This document shows, in pieces, positions 37,043 to 48,599 of a DNA stretch of 64,000 bases; position 1 is the first letter of the stretch; each line of letters starts with the position of its first letter. Origin of the DNA: [Streptosporangium] indianense (GTDB lineage Bacteria > Actinomycetota > Actinomycetes > Streptomycetales > Streptomycetaceae); contig NZ_JAKEIO010000011.1 in NCBI RefSeq assembly GCF_021474405.1, forward strand, positions 1 through 64,000, given 5' to 3'. The notes beneath the pieces were generated by a model. It searched no databases and was not told the origin of the DNA. It saw nothing but the letters and a program-made list of their open reading frames with translations. The translations under genes and the position numbers were made by a program.

Positions 37043-37414
37043 TCAGACCGCGAAGAGCAGGCCGGCGCTGATCAGGACGATGACCGCGGTGGCGAAGTGG
37101 ACACCGAAGGCCACCGCCTTCGCACCGCCGTGGCGCAGCACGATCACGGTGTCGCCGAGCGGTATGAGTGCCACGGCGAGCATGAACCAGGCCTCGGCCC
37201 CGGCTCCTGCGAAGGCGAGCACGACGAGACCGACCAGCCCGAGGGTGCCGTCCCGCAGGCCCTTGATCGTCAGATAGGCACCGGCGTCGCCGCCGGGGTC
37301 GGCCGGGACGCCGTAGCCGGCTGCCGCGGGGCCGGGCTGGAAGAGGAACCGGTAGCCGAGGAACAGGCAGAACAGGTTGAGCACGACGGCCAGGGTGTAC
37401 GCGGTGACGGTCAT
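37043..37414 (-). CDS. DUF4267-family four-helix membrane protein
   Basis: 123 aa with four predicted helices: LAVVLNLFCLFLGYRFLF, GLVGLVVLAFAGAGAEAWFM, LAVALIPLGDTVIVLRHG and ATAVIVLISAGLLFAV. The central TIKGLRDGTLGL is the family core. No known activity. Divergent from a TetR gene; the 95 bp between hold three CTAG-centred repeats, so it is probably the repressed target. Confidence 0.8.
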   Translation of the reverse strand: MTVTAYTLAVVLNLFCLFLGYRFLFQPGPAAAGYGVPADPGGDAGAYLTIKGLRDGTLGLVGLVVLAFAGAGAEAWFMLAVALIPLGDTVIVLRHGGAKAVAFGVHFATAVIVLISAGLLFAV

Positions 37415-37434
37415 GATCTTCTCCGCTCGTCGAT

Positions 37435-37502
37435 TTCTAGCAGCGCTAGGGACAAGAGCGAAGCTAGCAGAGCGACGACAGGAACGCTAGCGGTGCTAGA
37501 AT
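37435..37502. promoter_or_regulatory. CTAG-centred operators and leaderless promoter between DUF4267 and tetR genes
   Basis: CTAGCAGCGCTAG (37437-37449) and CTAGCGGTGCTAG (37487-37499) are each palindromic, and together form an inverted pair; a GCTAGC lies at 37463-37468. CTAG is rare in high-GC DNA. The right site overlaps TAGAAT (37497-37502), the -10 box seven bases before the tetR ATG. Confidence 0.7.
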
Positions 37503-37509
37503 TTCTCGC

Positions 37510-38097
37510 ATGACGATCCAGAAGCGCCGTGAGCGTGAACGAGCGGAACGTGAGCGGCTGATCGTGACGGCCGCGCGAGAGCTGGCGGAGGCGGAGGGCT
37601 GGGACGCGGTGACCACGCGCCGGCTCGCCGACGAGATCGAATACAGCCAGCCCGTGCTCTACAGCCACTTCAAGGGCAAGGGCGCGATCATGGCGGCGGT
37701 GGCGGTGCAGGGCTGCGAGGAGCTGGCCGGCGAGCTGCGGGCGGCGCGCACGGCGGCCGGGAGCGCCCGTGAGGCGCTGGCCGCGGTGGGCCGCGCCTAC
37801 ACCGCCTTCGCCCGGCGGCGGCCCGCGCTCTACGACGTGATCTTCACGCTCGACGTGGACCTGCCCTTCGCCACCCCCGAGGCGCCCGCGGCCCTCCAGG
37901 ACGCCTTCGGCGAGCTGCTGCAGGCCGTCCAGCCGATCGCGGCCGAGGGCGAGGACATGGGAGCGCTGACGGAGACGTACTGGGCCGGGCTGCACGGACT
38001 GGTGACCCTGATGCGCAGCGGCCGGCTGCCCGAGGAGGCGCACGAGCGACGGCTGGGGCTGTTCATCGGCCACTTCGTGCCGCAGGGCACGGACTGA
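37510..38097 (+). CDS. TetR-family regulator
   Basis: 195 aa. Helix-turn-helix in residues 14-60 (LIVTAARELAEAEGWDAVTT, RRLADEIEYSQPVLYSHFKG) and a C-terminal domain of the TetR_C_13/WHG kind (RAYTAFARRRPALYDVIFTLD). Predicted leaderless from a -10 box inside the operator, so autorepression is expected. It controls the DUF4267 gene by position. The downstream RmdB gene is convergent, and a short hairpin (GCGCTC/GAGCGC, about 38097-38116) follows the stop. Confidence 0.87.
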   Translation: MTIQKRRERERAERERLIVTAARELAEAEGWDAVTTRRLADEIEYSQPVLYSHFKGKGAIMAAVAVQGCEELAGELRAARTAAGSAREALAAVGRAYTAFARRRPALYDVIFTLDVDLPFATPEAPAALQDAFGELLQAVQPIAAEGEDMGALTETYWAGLHGLVTLMRSGRLPEEAHERRLGLFIGHFVPQGTD

Positions 38098-38144
38098 GCG
38101 CTCGCCCCGGGGAGCGCGCCCCGGAGGATCGTGACAGCGGGGGC

Positions 38145-40424
38145 CTACTCGTCGGCCGTCGCCGCGGGCAGCGCGGCGCGCGGGCGCTGCCATCCCCGGG
38201 GGCCCCGGGCCCGCAGCCACGCCGTGGTCTCGTCCGGGGGCATCGCCGCGGCGACCAGCCAGCCCTGGACGGCGTCGCAGCCCAGGTCGCGCAGGCGCTC
38301 CCAGGTCTCGTCGTCCTCGACGCCCTCGGCGACGACGAGCAGACCGAGGGAGTGGGCGAGGTCGACGGTGCAGCGCACGATCTCCGCGTCCTCGGCGTCG
38401 ACCGCGAGCCGGGCCACGAACGAACGGTCGATCTTCAGCTCGCTCACCGGCAGCCGGCGCAGGTGCACGAGCGAGGAGTAGCCCGTGCCGAAGTCGTCGA
38501 GGGACATCTTCACGCCGTGCGCGGTCAGCTGGTTGAGGGTGTCGGCGGCGCGTTGCGGGTCCTCCAGGAGCACGTGCTCCGTGATCTCCAGTTGGAGCGC
38601 TCCCGCCGGGACGCCGTGCCGGGCCAGCCGGGCGGCGACGGAGCCGGCGAAACCGGGGGTGTGCACATCGCGCGGGGAGACGTTCACCGCGACCGGCACG
38701 AACAGGCCCTGCTCCCGCCAGCGCGCGACCTGGCCGAGCGCCGTCTCCAGTACGTACTCGGTGAGATGGGGCATCAGCCCCGAGGACTCCGCGATCGCTA
38801 TGAACTCGTCCGGCGGCACCTTGCCCCGCTCGGGGTGCACCCAGCGGACCAGCGCCTCCAGGCCCGCGACCTGCCCGTCGAAACGGACCTTGGGCTGGTA
38901 GTGCAGCTGCACCTCGCGCGCGTCGAGGGCGCGGCGCAGATCGCCCAGCAGACCGAGCCGGTCGGGGGTGTTGGAGTCGCGCTTGGACTCGTAGACCTCG
39001 ACGCCGGTGCGGTCCCGCTTGGCCTGGTACATCGCCACGTCCGCGCGCCGCAGCAGCCCTTCGGCGTCCAGGGCGTGGTCGGGAAAGACGGCGACCCCGG
39101 CGCTGGCCTCCAGCACGAGGGTGAGGCCGTCGAGGTCGAGGGGTGAGCTGAGAGCGGCCACGAGGTCGCGGGCGACCCGGGTCGCGGAGGTCGTGGAGTC
39201 GGCGACCGGGAGTAAGACGGCGAACTCGTCCCCGCCGAGCCGGGCGGCCTCCGCCCCGCGCGGCAGCGCCACCCGCAGCCGGTCGGCGATCTGCAGCAGC
39301 AGCCGGTCACCGGCGAGATGACCCAGCGTGTCGTTGACCGAACGGAACCGGTCGAGGTCGATCAGCATCAGGGCGGCGCGGGCGTCGATCCGCTCCGCGT
39401 CGTCCAGCGCGGTCCAGATGCGCTCCAGCAGCCACTGACGGTTGGGCAGCCCGGTCAACGGGTCGCGCAGCTGCTCCTCCGCCCGGGCTCGGGCGATCCA
39501 CAGGGTGGAGTCCAGGGCGATCAGCGGGATGGAGAACAGCGGCAGCAGGATCGGCTTGGCCACGGCGACCACGCAGACCAGCGGCGCGATGCCCAGCAGC
39601 GCGACGGCCACCAGACCCTGTCTGACCAGGGCGGTGCGGGCGACGGTGGGCAGCCCGGGGCGCGGGGCGTGCAGGTACCAGAGCAGGACGCGGGTGACCA
39701 TCAGGTAGGCGACGGCGACCAGGGCGACCTGGGGCGCCGTGGCGAGTGTCCAGGCGGCGGGCTCCGCCGGGGACTCGACGGACGGCACGCTGCCGAACAC
39801 GCCCAGCACGAGCGCGCCCGCGCCGATGCCGAGGAGGTCGACCGCACCGTGCAGCACGCCCTGGCGCCAGCGGTTGCGGCGGGCTATGCCGACCAGGACC
39901 ACGACCGTGAGGCTGACCATGCCGGCCGGAACCCAGCCGTAGAGCAGCAGCACGGCGAGAGTGAGGGCGGCGCCCGAGCCGGTGCCGCCCCACCAGCGGG
40001 AGCGGCCGAGCATGACGAGGTGGCCGACGATGATGCCGGTGAGCACCGCCAGCGACCAGCCGGTCGTGCCGGCCGGGAAGAGCGCATGCCCGCCGGTGAA
40101 GGCCCGGTAGAACCCGGCGCCCAGGACGAGCCCGGCCGCCGCGACGACCGCAGCGGGCAGCGCGGGCCAGGACTGGTGCCGATCGCCGTCCGTGTCCGCA
40201 TCCGCGCCGGCCGGTCGGGGAGTGTGGTCGATGACCGGCTGTGCCCCGGGGCCCTCCGCGCGCCCTCCGGCGCCGCGCCCGTCCGGGGTGTACTGTCCGA
40301 CGGCGCGCGCCTCCGCACCCGGACGCCCCGCCGGCCGTACGGCCTCACGGACCGCACGCCAGGCGGCCGCCATGCGGCGCAGGTGCAGCCGTGAGCCCGG
40401 CACGGCGCTCTCGGTCGGTTCCAT
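38145..40424 (-). CDS. rmdB: Membrane GGDEF-EAL c-di-GMP phosphodiesterase, RmdB type
   Basis: About 759 aa from ATG 40424 (MEPTESAVPGSRLHL), with GAGAGG seven bases upstream. About six membrane helices between residues 105 and 305, then GGDEF ([11 protein letters not shown]) and EAL domains. All EAL catalytic positions are intact: GLEALVRW, VNVSPRD, EITEH, LDDFGTGYSS, LKIDRSFV, VAEGVEDDE and VQGWL. In S. coelicolor RmdA and RmdB are reported c-di-GMP phosphodiesterases required for aerial-mycelium formation (from memory). It is the second c-di-GMP enzyme in this window. Confidence 0.87.
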   Translation of the reverse strand: MEPTESAVPGSRLHLRRMAAAWRAVREAVRPAGRPGAEARAVGQYTPDGRGAGGRAEGPGAQPVIDHTPRPAGADADTDGDRHQSWPALPAAVVAAAGLVLGAGFYRAFTGGHALFPAGTTGWSLAVLTGIIVGHLVMLGRSRWWGGTGSGAALTLAVLLLYGWVPAGMVSLTVVVLVGIARRNRWRQGVLHGAVDLLGIGAGALVLGVFGSVPSVESPAEPAAWTLATAPQVALVAVAYLMVTRVLLWYLHAPRPGLPTVARTALVRQGLVAVALLGIAPLVCVVAVAKPILLPLFSIPLIALDSTLWIARARAEEQLRDPLTGLPNRQWLLERIWTALDDAERIDARAALMLIDLDRFRSVNDTLGHLAGDRLLLQIADRLRVALPRGAEAARLGGDEFAVLLPVADSTTSATRVARDLVAALSSPLDLDGLTLVLEASAGVAVFPDHALDAEGLLRRADVAMYQAKRDRTGVEVYESKRDSNTPDRLGLLGDLRRALDAREVQLHYQPKVRFDGQVAGLEALVRWVHPERGKVPPDEFIAIAESSGLMPHLTEYVLETALGQVARWREQGLFVPVAVNVSPRDVHTPGFAGSVAARLARHGVPAGALQLEITEHVLLEDPQRAADTLNQLTAHGVKMSLDDFGTGYSSLVHLRRLPVSELKIDRSFVARLAVDAEDAEIVRCTVDLAHSLGLLVVAEGVEDDETWERLRDLGCDAVQGWLVAAAMPPDETTAWLRARGPRGWQRPRAALPAATADE

Positions 40425-40635
40425 TCCCGTCCCTCTCACAGCCGGCGGTGCCCACGCCCCGCGGCCCGGTGCCCGACAACCCTTAGGCGGCCCGCGCCCG
40501 AAAACCCTTCCCCGCGCTCCGTGCGAGCACGAAGATGCCCCGACCGCAGCTGGGCACGGCAGGCGCACATCTCAACAGTAGGCCGCGGAAGGCTTCCACG
40601 GGCAGCGGTCGCCGACGGTTGCCCGAATGCGCCCC

Positions 40636-40675
40636 GGCCACCCGTATGCATCTGATATGCGCCGAACGGGTGGCC
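40636..40675 (-). terminator. Terminator after ligA
   Basis: GGCCACCCGT (40636-40645) pairs exactly with ACGGGTGGCC (40666-40675), nine bases beyond the ligA stop. Confidence 0.75.
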
Positions 40676-40683
40676 TTCAACCG

Positions 40684-42894
<2,211 letters not shown>

Positions 42895-43902
42895 TTACTC
42901 TGGGTTGTCCGCGAGGGATCTCGCCGCCCGGGCGCACTGCGCGAGAGCCCTGCGCGCGTACCCCGGGGAGACCCCCGCGAGTCCGCACGCCGGGGTGACC
43001 GTGACCGCCTCCGCGAGAAGCCCCGGAGACAGCCCCAGCCTGCGCCACAGCGTCCTGACACCCATGACGCTACCGGCAGGGTCTGACAATGGGCCCTCCG
43101 CGGACGGCACGACGCCGGTGAAGAGCCGGGTGCCGGCCTCCACGGCCTCCCCGATCGCCTCGTCGTCACGCTCGGTGAGCAGGGAGAAGTCGAACGAGAC
43201 GGCGGCCGCCCCGGCCCGGCGCAGCAGGGCGAACGGCACGTCGGGAGCGCAGGAGTGGACCACGACCGGGCCCGCCTCGTGCACGCCGACGAGGTCGCGC
43301 AGCGTCTGCTCGACGATCTGCCGGTCGACGGCCCGGTGGGTGCGGTAGCCGCTGGCGGTCTTGACCTGGCCGCGCAGGACGGCGGTCAGGGACGGCTCGT
43401 CGAGCTGGAGGACGACCTGCGCGCCGGGGATCCGCCGCCGCACCTCGGCGAGGTGCAGTCGCAGCCCCTCGGCGAGGGAGGCAGCGAGGTCGCGGCAGGC
43501 TCCGGGATCGGAGAGGGCGGCCTCACCGTTGCGCAGCTCCAGGTGGGCCGCGAGGGTCCAGGGACCGACGGCCTGGACCTTCAGCGGGCCCTCGTACTCC
43601 TGGGTGAACTCCTCCAGCGCGTCGAGGTCCTCGCCGAGCCAGGAGCGCGCCCGTTTGGTGTCCCGGCCCGGCCGGTCCCCGAGCCGCCAGCCGCTGGGCT
43701 CCACGCGCGCGTACAGCTCGACCAGCAGGCCGGCGGTCCGGCCGATCATGTCCGCGCCGGGCCCCCGGGCGGGCAGTTCGGGCATGAAGGGGAAGTCCTC
43801 GAAGGTGCCGGTGACGGTCTTGGCGGCCTCTCGGGCGTCACCGCCCGGCATGGACCCCACGCCGGTGGCCGCGCCGAACCTGAACTGGCTGTTTTCGCTC
43901 AC
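42895..43902 (-). CDS. MetE-C-terminal-like / UROD-superfamily protein, annotated as methionine synthase
   Basis: 335 aa. Begins GTG 43902 (SENSQFRFGAATGVGSMPGG). The fold of the vitamin-B12-independent methionine synthase C-terminal domain is suggested by ATGVGSMPG, QAVGPWTLAAHLEL, VVLQLDEPSLTAVLRG, VVHSCAPDVPFALL and VTPACGLAGVS, which keeps a zinc-ligand-like Cys near the end. A homologue lies beside ligA in mycobacteria as well. True methionine synthesis has not been shown for this short form to my knowledge, so the activity is unsettled. Confidence 0.8.
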   Translation of the reverse strand: MSENSQFRFGAATGVGSMPGGDAREAAKTVTGTFEDFPFMPELPARGPGADMIGRTAGLLVELYARVEPSGWRLGDRPGRDTKRARSWLGEDLDALEEFTQEYEGPLKVQAVGPWTLAAHLELRNGEAALSDPGACRDLAASLAEGLRLHLAEVRRRIPGAQVVLQLDEPSLTAVLRGQVKTASGYRTHRAVDRQIVEQTLRDLVGVHEAGPVVVHSCAPDVPFALLRRAGAAAVSFDFSLLTERDDEAIGEAVEAGTRLFTGVVPSAEGPLSDPAGSVMGVRTLWRRLGLSPGLLAEAVTVTPACGLAGVSPGYARRALAQCARAARSLADNPE

Positions 43903-43933
43903 CGGAGAAGCCTACGCAGGGGGCTTGCCGGGG

Positions 43934-44623
43934 TCAGCTCCCCGGGCGCACCGTCAGGTCGTTGACCTCCGCGTCGCGCGGCAGGTCCAGGGCCATGACG
44001 ACCGTCGTGGCGACCGACTCCGGGTCGATCCACCGCGTGGCGTCGTAGTCCTTGCCCTCCTGCTGGTGGACCTTGGCCTGCATGGGGCTGGCCGTGCGGC
44101 CCGGGTAGACCGAGGTGACGCGGACGCCGTTGCCGTGCTCCTCGTGACGCAGGGAGTCGGCGAGAGCCTTCAGGCCGTGCTTGGAGGCGGCGTAGGCGGA
44201 CCAGTCGGCGTGGGCGTTGAGGCCGGCGCCGGAGTTGACGAAGAGCACGTGTCCGCGGGCGGCGCGCAGTTGCGGCAGGAAGTGGCGGGTCAGCTCGGCG
44301 GGGGCGATCAGGTTGACGTTGAGCTGGTGGCGCCAGGTCTTCGGGGTGAGTTCGCCGACCGGGCCGAGGTCGACGACGCCGGCGATGTGCAGCAGCGAGT
44401 CCACGCGGTCGGGCAGCGACTGGTGGGAGAAGGCCCAGGACAGCCTGTCGGGGTCCGCGAGGTCGCCGACGAGGGTCCGCGACCCGGGGAACTCGGCCGC
44501 CAGTTCCCTGGCGCGGCCGGCGTCGCGCGCGTGCAGCACGAGTTCGTCCCCGCGCGCGTGGAGGCGGCGGGCCACGGCCGCGCCGATGCCGGAGCCGGCT
44601 CCGGTGATCACATGAGTAGCCAT
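43934..44623 (-). CDS. Short-chain dehydrogenase/reductase
   Basis: 229 aa, classical SDR. Cofactor motif TGAGSGIGAAVARRL, the LLHIAGVVDLGPVGEL (NxAG-like) strand, Ser in VNSGAGL, and the YxxxK catalytic pair in SAYAASKHGLKAL. Starts at ATG 44623 (MATHVITGAG); an ATG three codons earlier is also possible. Substrate unknown. Lies 31 bp downstream of nothing obvious, in the same direction as the MetE-like gene, with 31 bp between them. Confidence 0.87.
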   Translation of the reverse strand: MATHVITGAGSGIGAAVARRLHARGDELVLHARDAGRARELAAEFPGSRTLVGDLADPDRLSWAFSHQSLPDRVDSLLHIAGVVDLGPVGELTPKTWRHQLNVNLIAPAELTRHFLPQLRAARGHVLFVNSGAGLNAHADWSAYAASKHGLKALADSLRHEEHGNGVRVTSVYPGRTASPMQAKVHQQEGKDYDATRWIDPESVATTVVMALDLPRDAEVNDLTVRPGS

Positions 44624-44763
44624 GCCCGCCATGCTCGCATCAGGGCCGGGCCACGCGAGCCCCGGCACTCCCGCCCGCCCGGGGCGACGCGCACCCGCCA
44701 CGGCCGGCCCCTCGGGCCTGTGCGACGCCCTGGCTCTCCTCTCCCGCAAGCACCGGCACGGGC

Positions 44764-45303
44764 CTACTCGATGCCCTGGCTCTCCTCCAGGTACGCCAGT
44801 GCCCCCACCGGCTCCTCGGCGAAGAAGACCAGGTCGGTGAGCGGCCGGGGCAGGAATCCCTCGCTGTCCATGCGGCGGAACTGCTCCTTCAGGCCGTCGT
44901 AGAAGCCCGCGGTGTTGAGCAGCACCACCGGCTTGTCGGTGTGCCCGTGCTTCTTCAGCTCCAGGATCTCGGTCGCCTCGTCGAGCGTGCCGGTGCCGCC
45001 GACCATGACGACCACGGCGTCGGCCTTCTCCAGGAGCAGCTTCTTGCGCTCGGCGAGGTCCTTGGCGACGATCATCTCGTCGACGCCCGGGCGGGCCTTG
45101 GCCGCGAGGAACTGCACGGAGACGCCGGCCAGCCGGCCGCCCGCCTCCTGCACCCCGTCGGCGACCACCTTCATGAGGCCGACGTCGGAGCCGCCCCAGA
45201 CGAGCGTGTGGCCGCCCTTGCCCAGCAGTTCGGCGAACTCCCGCGCGGGGCGGGTGTAGCGCTCGTCGAGGTCGGCGGCGGACAGGAAGACGCAGATGTT
45301 CAT
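44764..45303 (-). CDS. LOG-family (TIGR00730) Rossmann-fold protein
   Basis: 179 aa. The family signature PGGxGTxxE appears as VGGTGTLDEATE, with the start FLSAADLDERY and WGGSDVGLMKVVADG. Characterised members hydrolyse cytokinin riboside 5'-monophosphates or other nucleoside monophosphates to the base and ribose 5-phosphate. ATG 45303 overlaps the stop of the upstream methyltransferase gene by ATGA, so the two are translationally coupled. Confidence 0.85.
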   Translation of the reverse strand: MNICVFLSAADLDERYTRPAREFAELLGKGGHTLVWGGSDVGLMKVVADGVQEAGGRLAGVSVQFLAAKARPGVDEMIVAKDLAERKKLLLEKADAVVVMVGGTGTLDEATEILELKKHGHTDKPVVLLNTAGFYDGLKEQFRRMDSEGFLPRPLTDLVFFAEEPVGALAYLEESQGIE

Positions 45304-46103
45304 GAGCCCACCGTACGGGCCCGGTCCACCGTCGCAGTGACCCGCATCTTCGACTGCCGGTGCGGCAGGCGCTCCCAGTCGTCCATGAAGCGGGCGTCCA
45401 GGCCGTGCCGCGCGGCGAGGTCGGTGAGGGTCCGCGTCCGGTAGTAGAAGTCCTCGTGCAGGACCTGGTGCTCCTCCCCCTCGGTCCGGTCGAAGGTGAA
45501 GTCGAAGAAGCCGCCCGGCGCGAGGATCCGGCCGACGTGGGCGAAGCACTCCTCGATGACGTGCAGCGGCGAGTGCGAGAAGACGCTGTGCGCGTGCACG
45601 ACGTCGAAGTGCGCGTCCGGCAGGAAGGCGAAGGTGAGGTCGTCGGCGAGCGCCAGGTAGGGCAGTTTGGGCTGGAGCTTCTCGGCCACGAGGGTGTCCT
45701 GCGCGGCGAGCAGGATGTGCGGCGAGATGTCGATGCCGTAGTAGTGCCCGGTGTCGAGGTGGTCGATGAACAGCCGTCCGGCGCGCAGGTTGCCGCAGCC
45801 GATCTCCAGCATGCGGTGGTGCGGCAGCAGACCGTGGCACACCAGGTAGTCGAACTGCATGCGGCCGATGCGTTCCCACTGTTCGCGCGAGGGGTTGTGG
45901 CCGACCGCCGCCTCGGTGCTGCGGGCCGCGTCCGAGGCCATCACGGCCCGGTAGTAGGCGATGTGGTCGGGGTGGCGCAGCCGCAGCCAGGCGTCCCGCA
46001 GCGTGCGCCGGGCGTGCGCGGGCACCCGGTCCGGGTGCCGCAGGGCGTACCGGACCTGGTGGAGCAGGCGGGAGCGGTCTCCGGCCGGTTCCGTGGCGCG
46101 CAT
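45300..46103 (-). CDS. SAM-dependent methyltransferase coupled to the LOG protein
   Basis: 267 aa. An N-terminal helical extension (VRYALRHPDRVPAHARRTLR, DAWLRLRHPDHIAYYRAVMA) precedes a class I methyltransferase: MLEIGCGNLRAGRLFIDHL, YGIDISPHIL, FDVVHAHSVFSHSP and LAPGGFFDFTF. ATG 46103 has AGGAGG five bases upstream. Shares ATGA with the LOG gene. The substrate is unknown; it resembles small-molecule or glycolipid methyltransferases only in general fold. Divergent from the DUF427 gene. Confidence 0.82.
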   Translation of the reverse strand: MRATEPAGDRSRLLHQVRYALRHPDRVPAHARRTLRDAWLRLRHPDHIAYYRAVMASDAARSTEAAVGHNPSREQWERIGRMQFDYLVCHGLLPHHRMLEIGCGNLRAGRLFIDHLDTGHYYGIDISPHILLAAQDTLVAEKLQPKLPYLALADDLTFAFLPDAHFDVVHAHSVFSHSPLHVIEECFAHVGRILAPGGFFDFTFDRTEGEEHQVLHEDFYYRTRTLTDLAARHGLDARFMDDWERLPHRQSKMRVTATVDRARTVGS

Positions 46104-46184
46104 GGGAGCCTCCTGGCGCGAGGGAAGAACTCCGCTTCAGCCTGCGCTGTAGCGGAGGAGTCGGCTACCCGAGGAGGGGCGATC

Positions 46185-46508
46185 GTGACGACAGGGCATC
46201 GCATCACCATCGAGCGGAGCGGCAGGCGCGTGCGCGTGGTGCACGGCGGTCAGGTGCTGGCGGACAGCGACCGGTCGCTGGTCCTGCGTGAGACGGGCTG
46301 TCCCGAGCGCTACTACATCCCGCCCGAGGACGTGCGCACGGACCTGCTGACGCCGTCCGGCACACAGACGTACTGCCCGTTCAAGGGCACCGCCTCCTAC
46401 TGGTCGCGGCCGGACGCGGCGGACCTCGTCTGGGCGTATCCGGATCCCAAGCCGGACGTCGCCGAGATCAGGGACCACCTGTGCTTCTACGAGGTGGAAG
46501 TGTTCTGA
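46185..46508 (+). CDS. DUF427-family protein
   Basis: 107 aa, single DUF427 (PF04248) domain: HRITIERSGRRVRVVHGGQV, LRETGCPERYYIPPEDVR, TYCPFKGTASYWS and VWAYPDPKPDVAEIRDHLCF YEVEV in order. Function unknown; the family is common in actinobacteria and fungi. GTG 46185 has GGAGG seven bases upstream. Confidence 0.87.
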   Translation: MTTGHRITIERSGRRVRVVHGGQVLADSDRSLVLRETGCPERYYIPPEDVRTDLLTPSGTQTYCPFKGTASYWSRPDAADLVWAYPDPKPDVAEIRDHLCFYEVEVF

Positions 46509-46563
46509 TCGGCGGACGCGCCGCCCGCCTCATCGATGAACACCGCGCCGTGCGGCAGTCTGC

Positions 46564-47352
46564 ATGAGCATGGACAAGAAGACCCTTTCGCGTGACGGCA
46601 CCCGCATCGCCTACGAGAGCACCGGACGCGGCCCCGCGGTCGTCCTGGTGAGCGGCGCGATGTCGACGGGCGGCACGCTGGCGCCGCTGGCCGTGTCGCT
46701 CTCGGAGCGTTTCCAGGCCGTGGTGTACGACCGCCGGGGCCGCGGCGCCAGCGGTGACACCGCGCCGTACGCCGTGGAGCGTGAGGTCGAGGACCTGGCC
46801 GCGGTGATCGAGGCGGTGGGCGGCGAGGCGCTCCTGTACGGCACCTCCTCCGGCGGGGCCCTGGCGCTCGAGGCGGCGGCGAGCGGGCTGCCGGTGCGGC
46901 GGGTGGCCGTCTACGAGACGCCGTTCGCGATGTCGGAGGAGGGCGCCAAGGAGCGTGCGCAGTACACCGGGCGGCTGGCGGAGGCGCTCGGTGAGGGGCG
47001 GCGCGGGGACGCCGTCGAGCTGTTCCTGCGGCTGACGGGCCTGGCCGAGGGAGTGATCCAGGGCGCCCGCCAGTCCCCCATGTGGGCGGGCATGGAGGCG
47101 ATGGCCCCGAGCCTCGCCTACGACGACGCCGTCATGCGCGACGGCCGCGTCCCCCGCTCCCGGCTGGGCTCGGTCGGCGTTCCCGTCCTGGCGGTGGCGG
47201 GCGACGCGAGCCCCGAGTGGCTGCGCGAGGCGGCCCGGGCGATCGCGGAATCGGTCCCCCAGGGCGCGTACCGCACACTCCAGGGGCAGACGCACATGGT
47301 CGAGCCGAATGTGCTGGCGCCCGTGCTCATGGAGTTCTTCGGGCGGGGGTGA
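46564..47352 (+). CDS. Alpha/beta hydrolase
   Basis: 262 aa. Oxyanion-hole region VVLVSGAMSTGGT, nucleophile elbow YGTSSGGALALEA (Ser about residue 99), acid after VLAVAGDASPEWL, and catalytic His in LQGQTHMVEP. Short-chain esterase or lactonase-like; substrate unknown. Follows the DUF427 gene by 55 bp and ends 57 bp from the convergent mnmA. Confidence 0.85.
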   Translation: MSMDKKTLSRDGTRIAYESTGRGPAVVLVSGAMSTGGTLAPLAVSLSERFQAVVYDRRGRGASGDTAPYAVEREVEDLAAVIEAVGGEALLYGTSSGGALALEAAASGLPVRRVAVYETPFAMSEEGAKERAQYTGRLAEALGEGRRGDAVELFLRLTGLAEGVIQGARQSPMWAGMEAMAPSLAYDDAVMRDGRVPRSRLGSVGVPVLAVAGDASPEWLREAARAIAESVPQGAYRTLQGQTHMVEPNVLAPVLMEFFGRG

Positions 47353-47409
47353 GTCGCGGGGCGCGGGACCACGCGCGCGTGGAGCCCGCCCCCCGGATCC
47401 CCAGCAGGA

Positions 47410-48540
47410 TCAGGCCACGCCCGCCGTCACCCGGACCGTCGACGCGATCGTCGCCGAGCCCACCACGCGCGTGCCGTCGTACAGGACGATCGCCTGGCCG
47501 GGGGCGACGCCGCGGACGGGCTCGGTGAAGGTGACCTCCAGGGAGCCGTCGACGACCTCGGCGCTCACCTCGGTCTCCCCGCCGTGGGCGCGCAGCTGGG
47601 CCGTGTAGGTGCCGGGGCCGACGGGGGCCGCGCCGCACCAGCGGGGCTTGACGGCTGTGAGGGCGCTGACGTCCAGGGCGGCCGCCGGGCCGACGGTCAC
47701 CGTGTTGTCCACGGGCGAGATGTCGAGGACGTAGCGCGGCTTGCCGTCGGGGGCGGGGGTGCCGATGCGCAGTCCCTTGCGCTGGCCGATCGTGAAACCG
47801 TACGCCCCCTCGTGCGTGCCGATCTTGGTGCCGGACTCGTCGACGATGTCGCCCTCGGAGCGGCCGAGCCGGTTCGCGAGGAAGCCCTGGGTGTCGCCGT
47901 CGGCGATGAAGCAGATGTCGTGCGAGTCGGGCTTCTTGGCCACGGCCAGGCCCCTGCGCTCGGCCTCCGCGCGGATCTCGTCCTTGGTGGTGACGGTGTC
48001 GCCGAGCGGGAACATCGCGTGGGCGAGCTGCCGGTCGTCGAGCACGCCGAGGACGTACGACTGGTCCTTGGCCATGTCGGAGGCGCGGTGCAGCTCGCGG
48101 GTGCCGTCCTCGCGGACGATCACCTGGGCGTAGTGGCCCGTGCAGACGGCGTCGAAGCCGAGCGCGAGCGCCTTGTCGAGGAGCGCGGCGAACTTGATCT
48201 TCTCGTTGCAGCGCAGGCAGGGGTTGGGGGTGCGGCCGGCCTCGTACTCGGCGACGAAGTCCTCGACGACGTCCTCGCGGAAGCGGTCCGCGAGGTCCCA
48301 CACGTAGAACGGGATGCCGATGACATCCGCGGCGCGGCGGGCGTCACGCGAGTCCTCGATGGTGCAGCAGCCCCGCGCGCCGGTCCGGAAGGATTGGGGG
48401 TTGGCGGAGAGCGCGAGGTGGACGCCGGTCACGTCGTGGCCCGCTTCGGCCGCGCGGGCGGCGGCGACGGCGGAGTCGACTCCGCCGGACATGGCGGCCA
48501 GGACGCGGAGGGGGCGGGGGCGCTGCGGGGTCTCAGTCAT
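47410..48540 (-). CDS. mnmA: tRNA-specific 2-thiouridylase MnmA
   Basis: 376 aa. Thiolates U34 of tRNA-Lys, -Glu and -Gln using sulfur from a cysteine desulfurase. The PP-loop SGGVDS (18-23) binds ATP; nucleophile Cys108 (NPCLRCNEK) and persulfide Cys210 ([10 protein letters not shown]) are present. The desulfurase gene lies 750 bp upstream on the same strand, with an amidase gene in between on the opposite strand. ATG 48540 is leader-poor. Confidence 0.95.
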   Translation of the reverse strand: MTETPQRPRPLRVLAAMSGGVDSAVAAARAAEAGHDVTGVHLALSANPQSFRTGARGCCTIEDSRDARRAADVIGIPFYVWDLADRFREDVVEDFVAEYEAGRTPNPCLRCNEKIKFAALLDKALALGFDAVCTGHYAQVIVREDGTRELHRASDMAKDQSYVLGVLDDRQLAHAMFPLGDTVTTKDEIRAEAERRGLAVAKKPDSHDICFIADGDTQGFLANRLGRSEGDIVDESGTKIGTHEGAYGFTIGQRKGLRIGTPAPDGKPRYVLDISPVDNTVTVGPAAALDVSALTAVKPRWCGAAPVGPGTYTAQLRAHGGETEVSAEVVDGSLEVTFTEPVRGVAPGQAIVLYDGTRVVGSATIASTVRVTAGVA

Positions 48541-48599
48541 AACCCTTCCAGGGTACGGGGCGCGGGAACCGGGGCCGCCGGGTATCCGTTGTCGATCAC

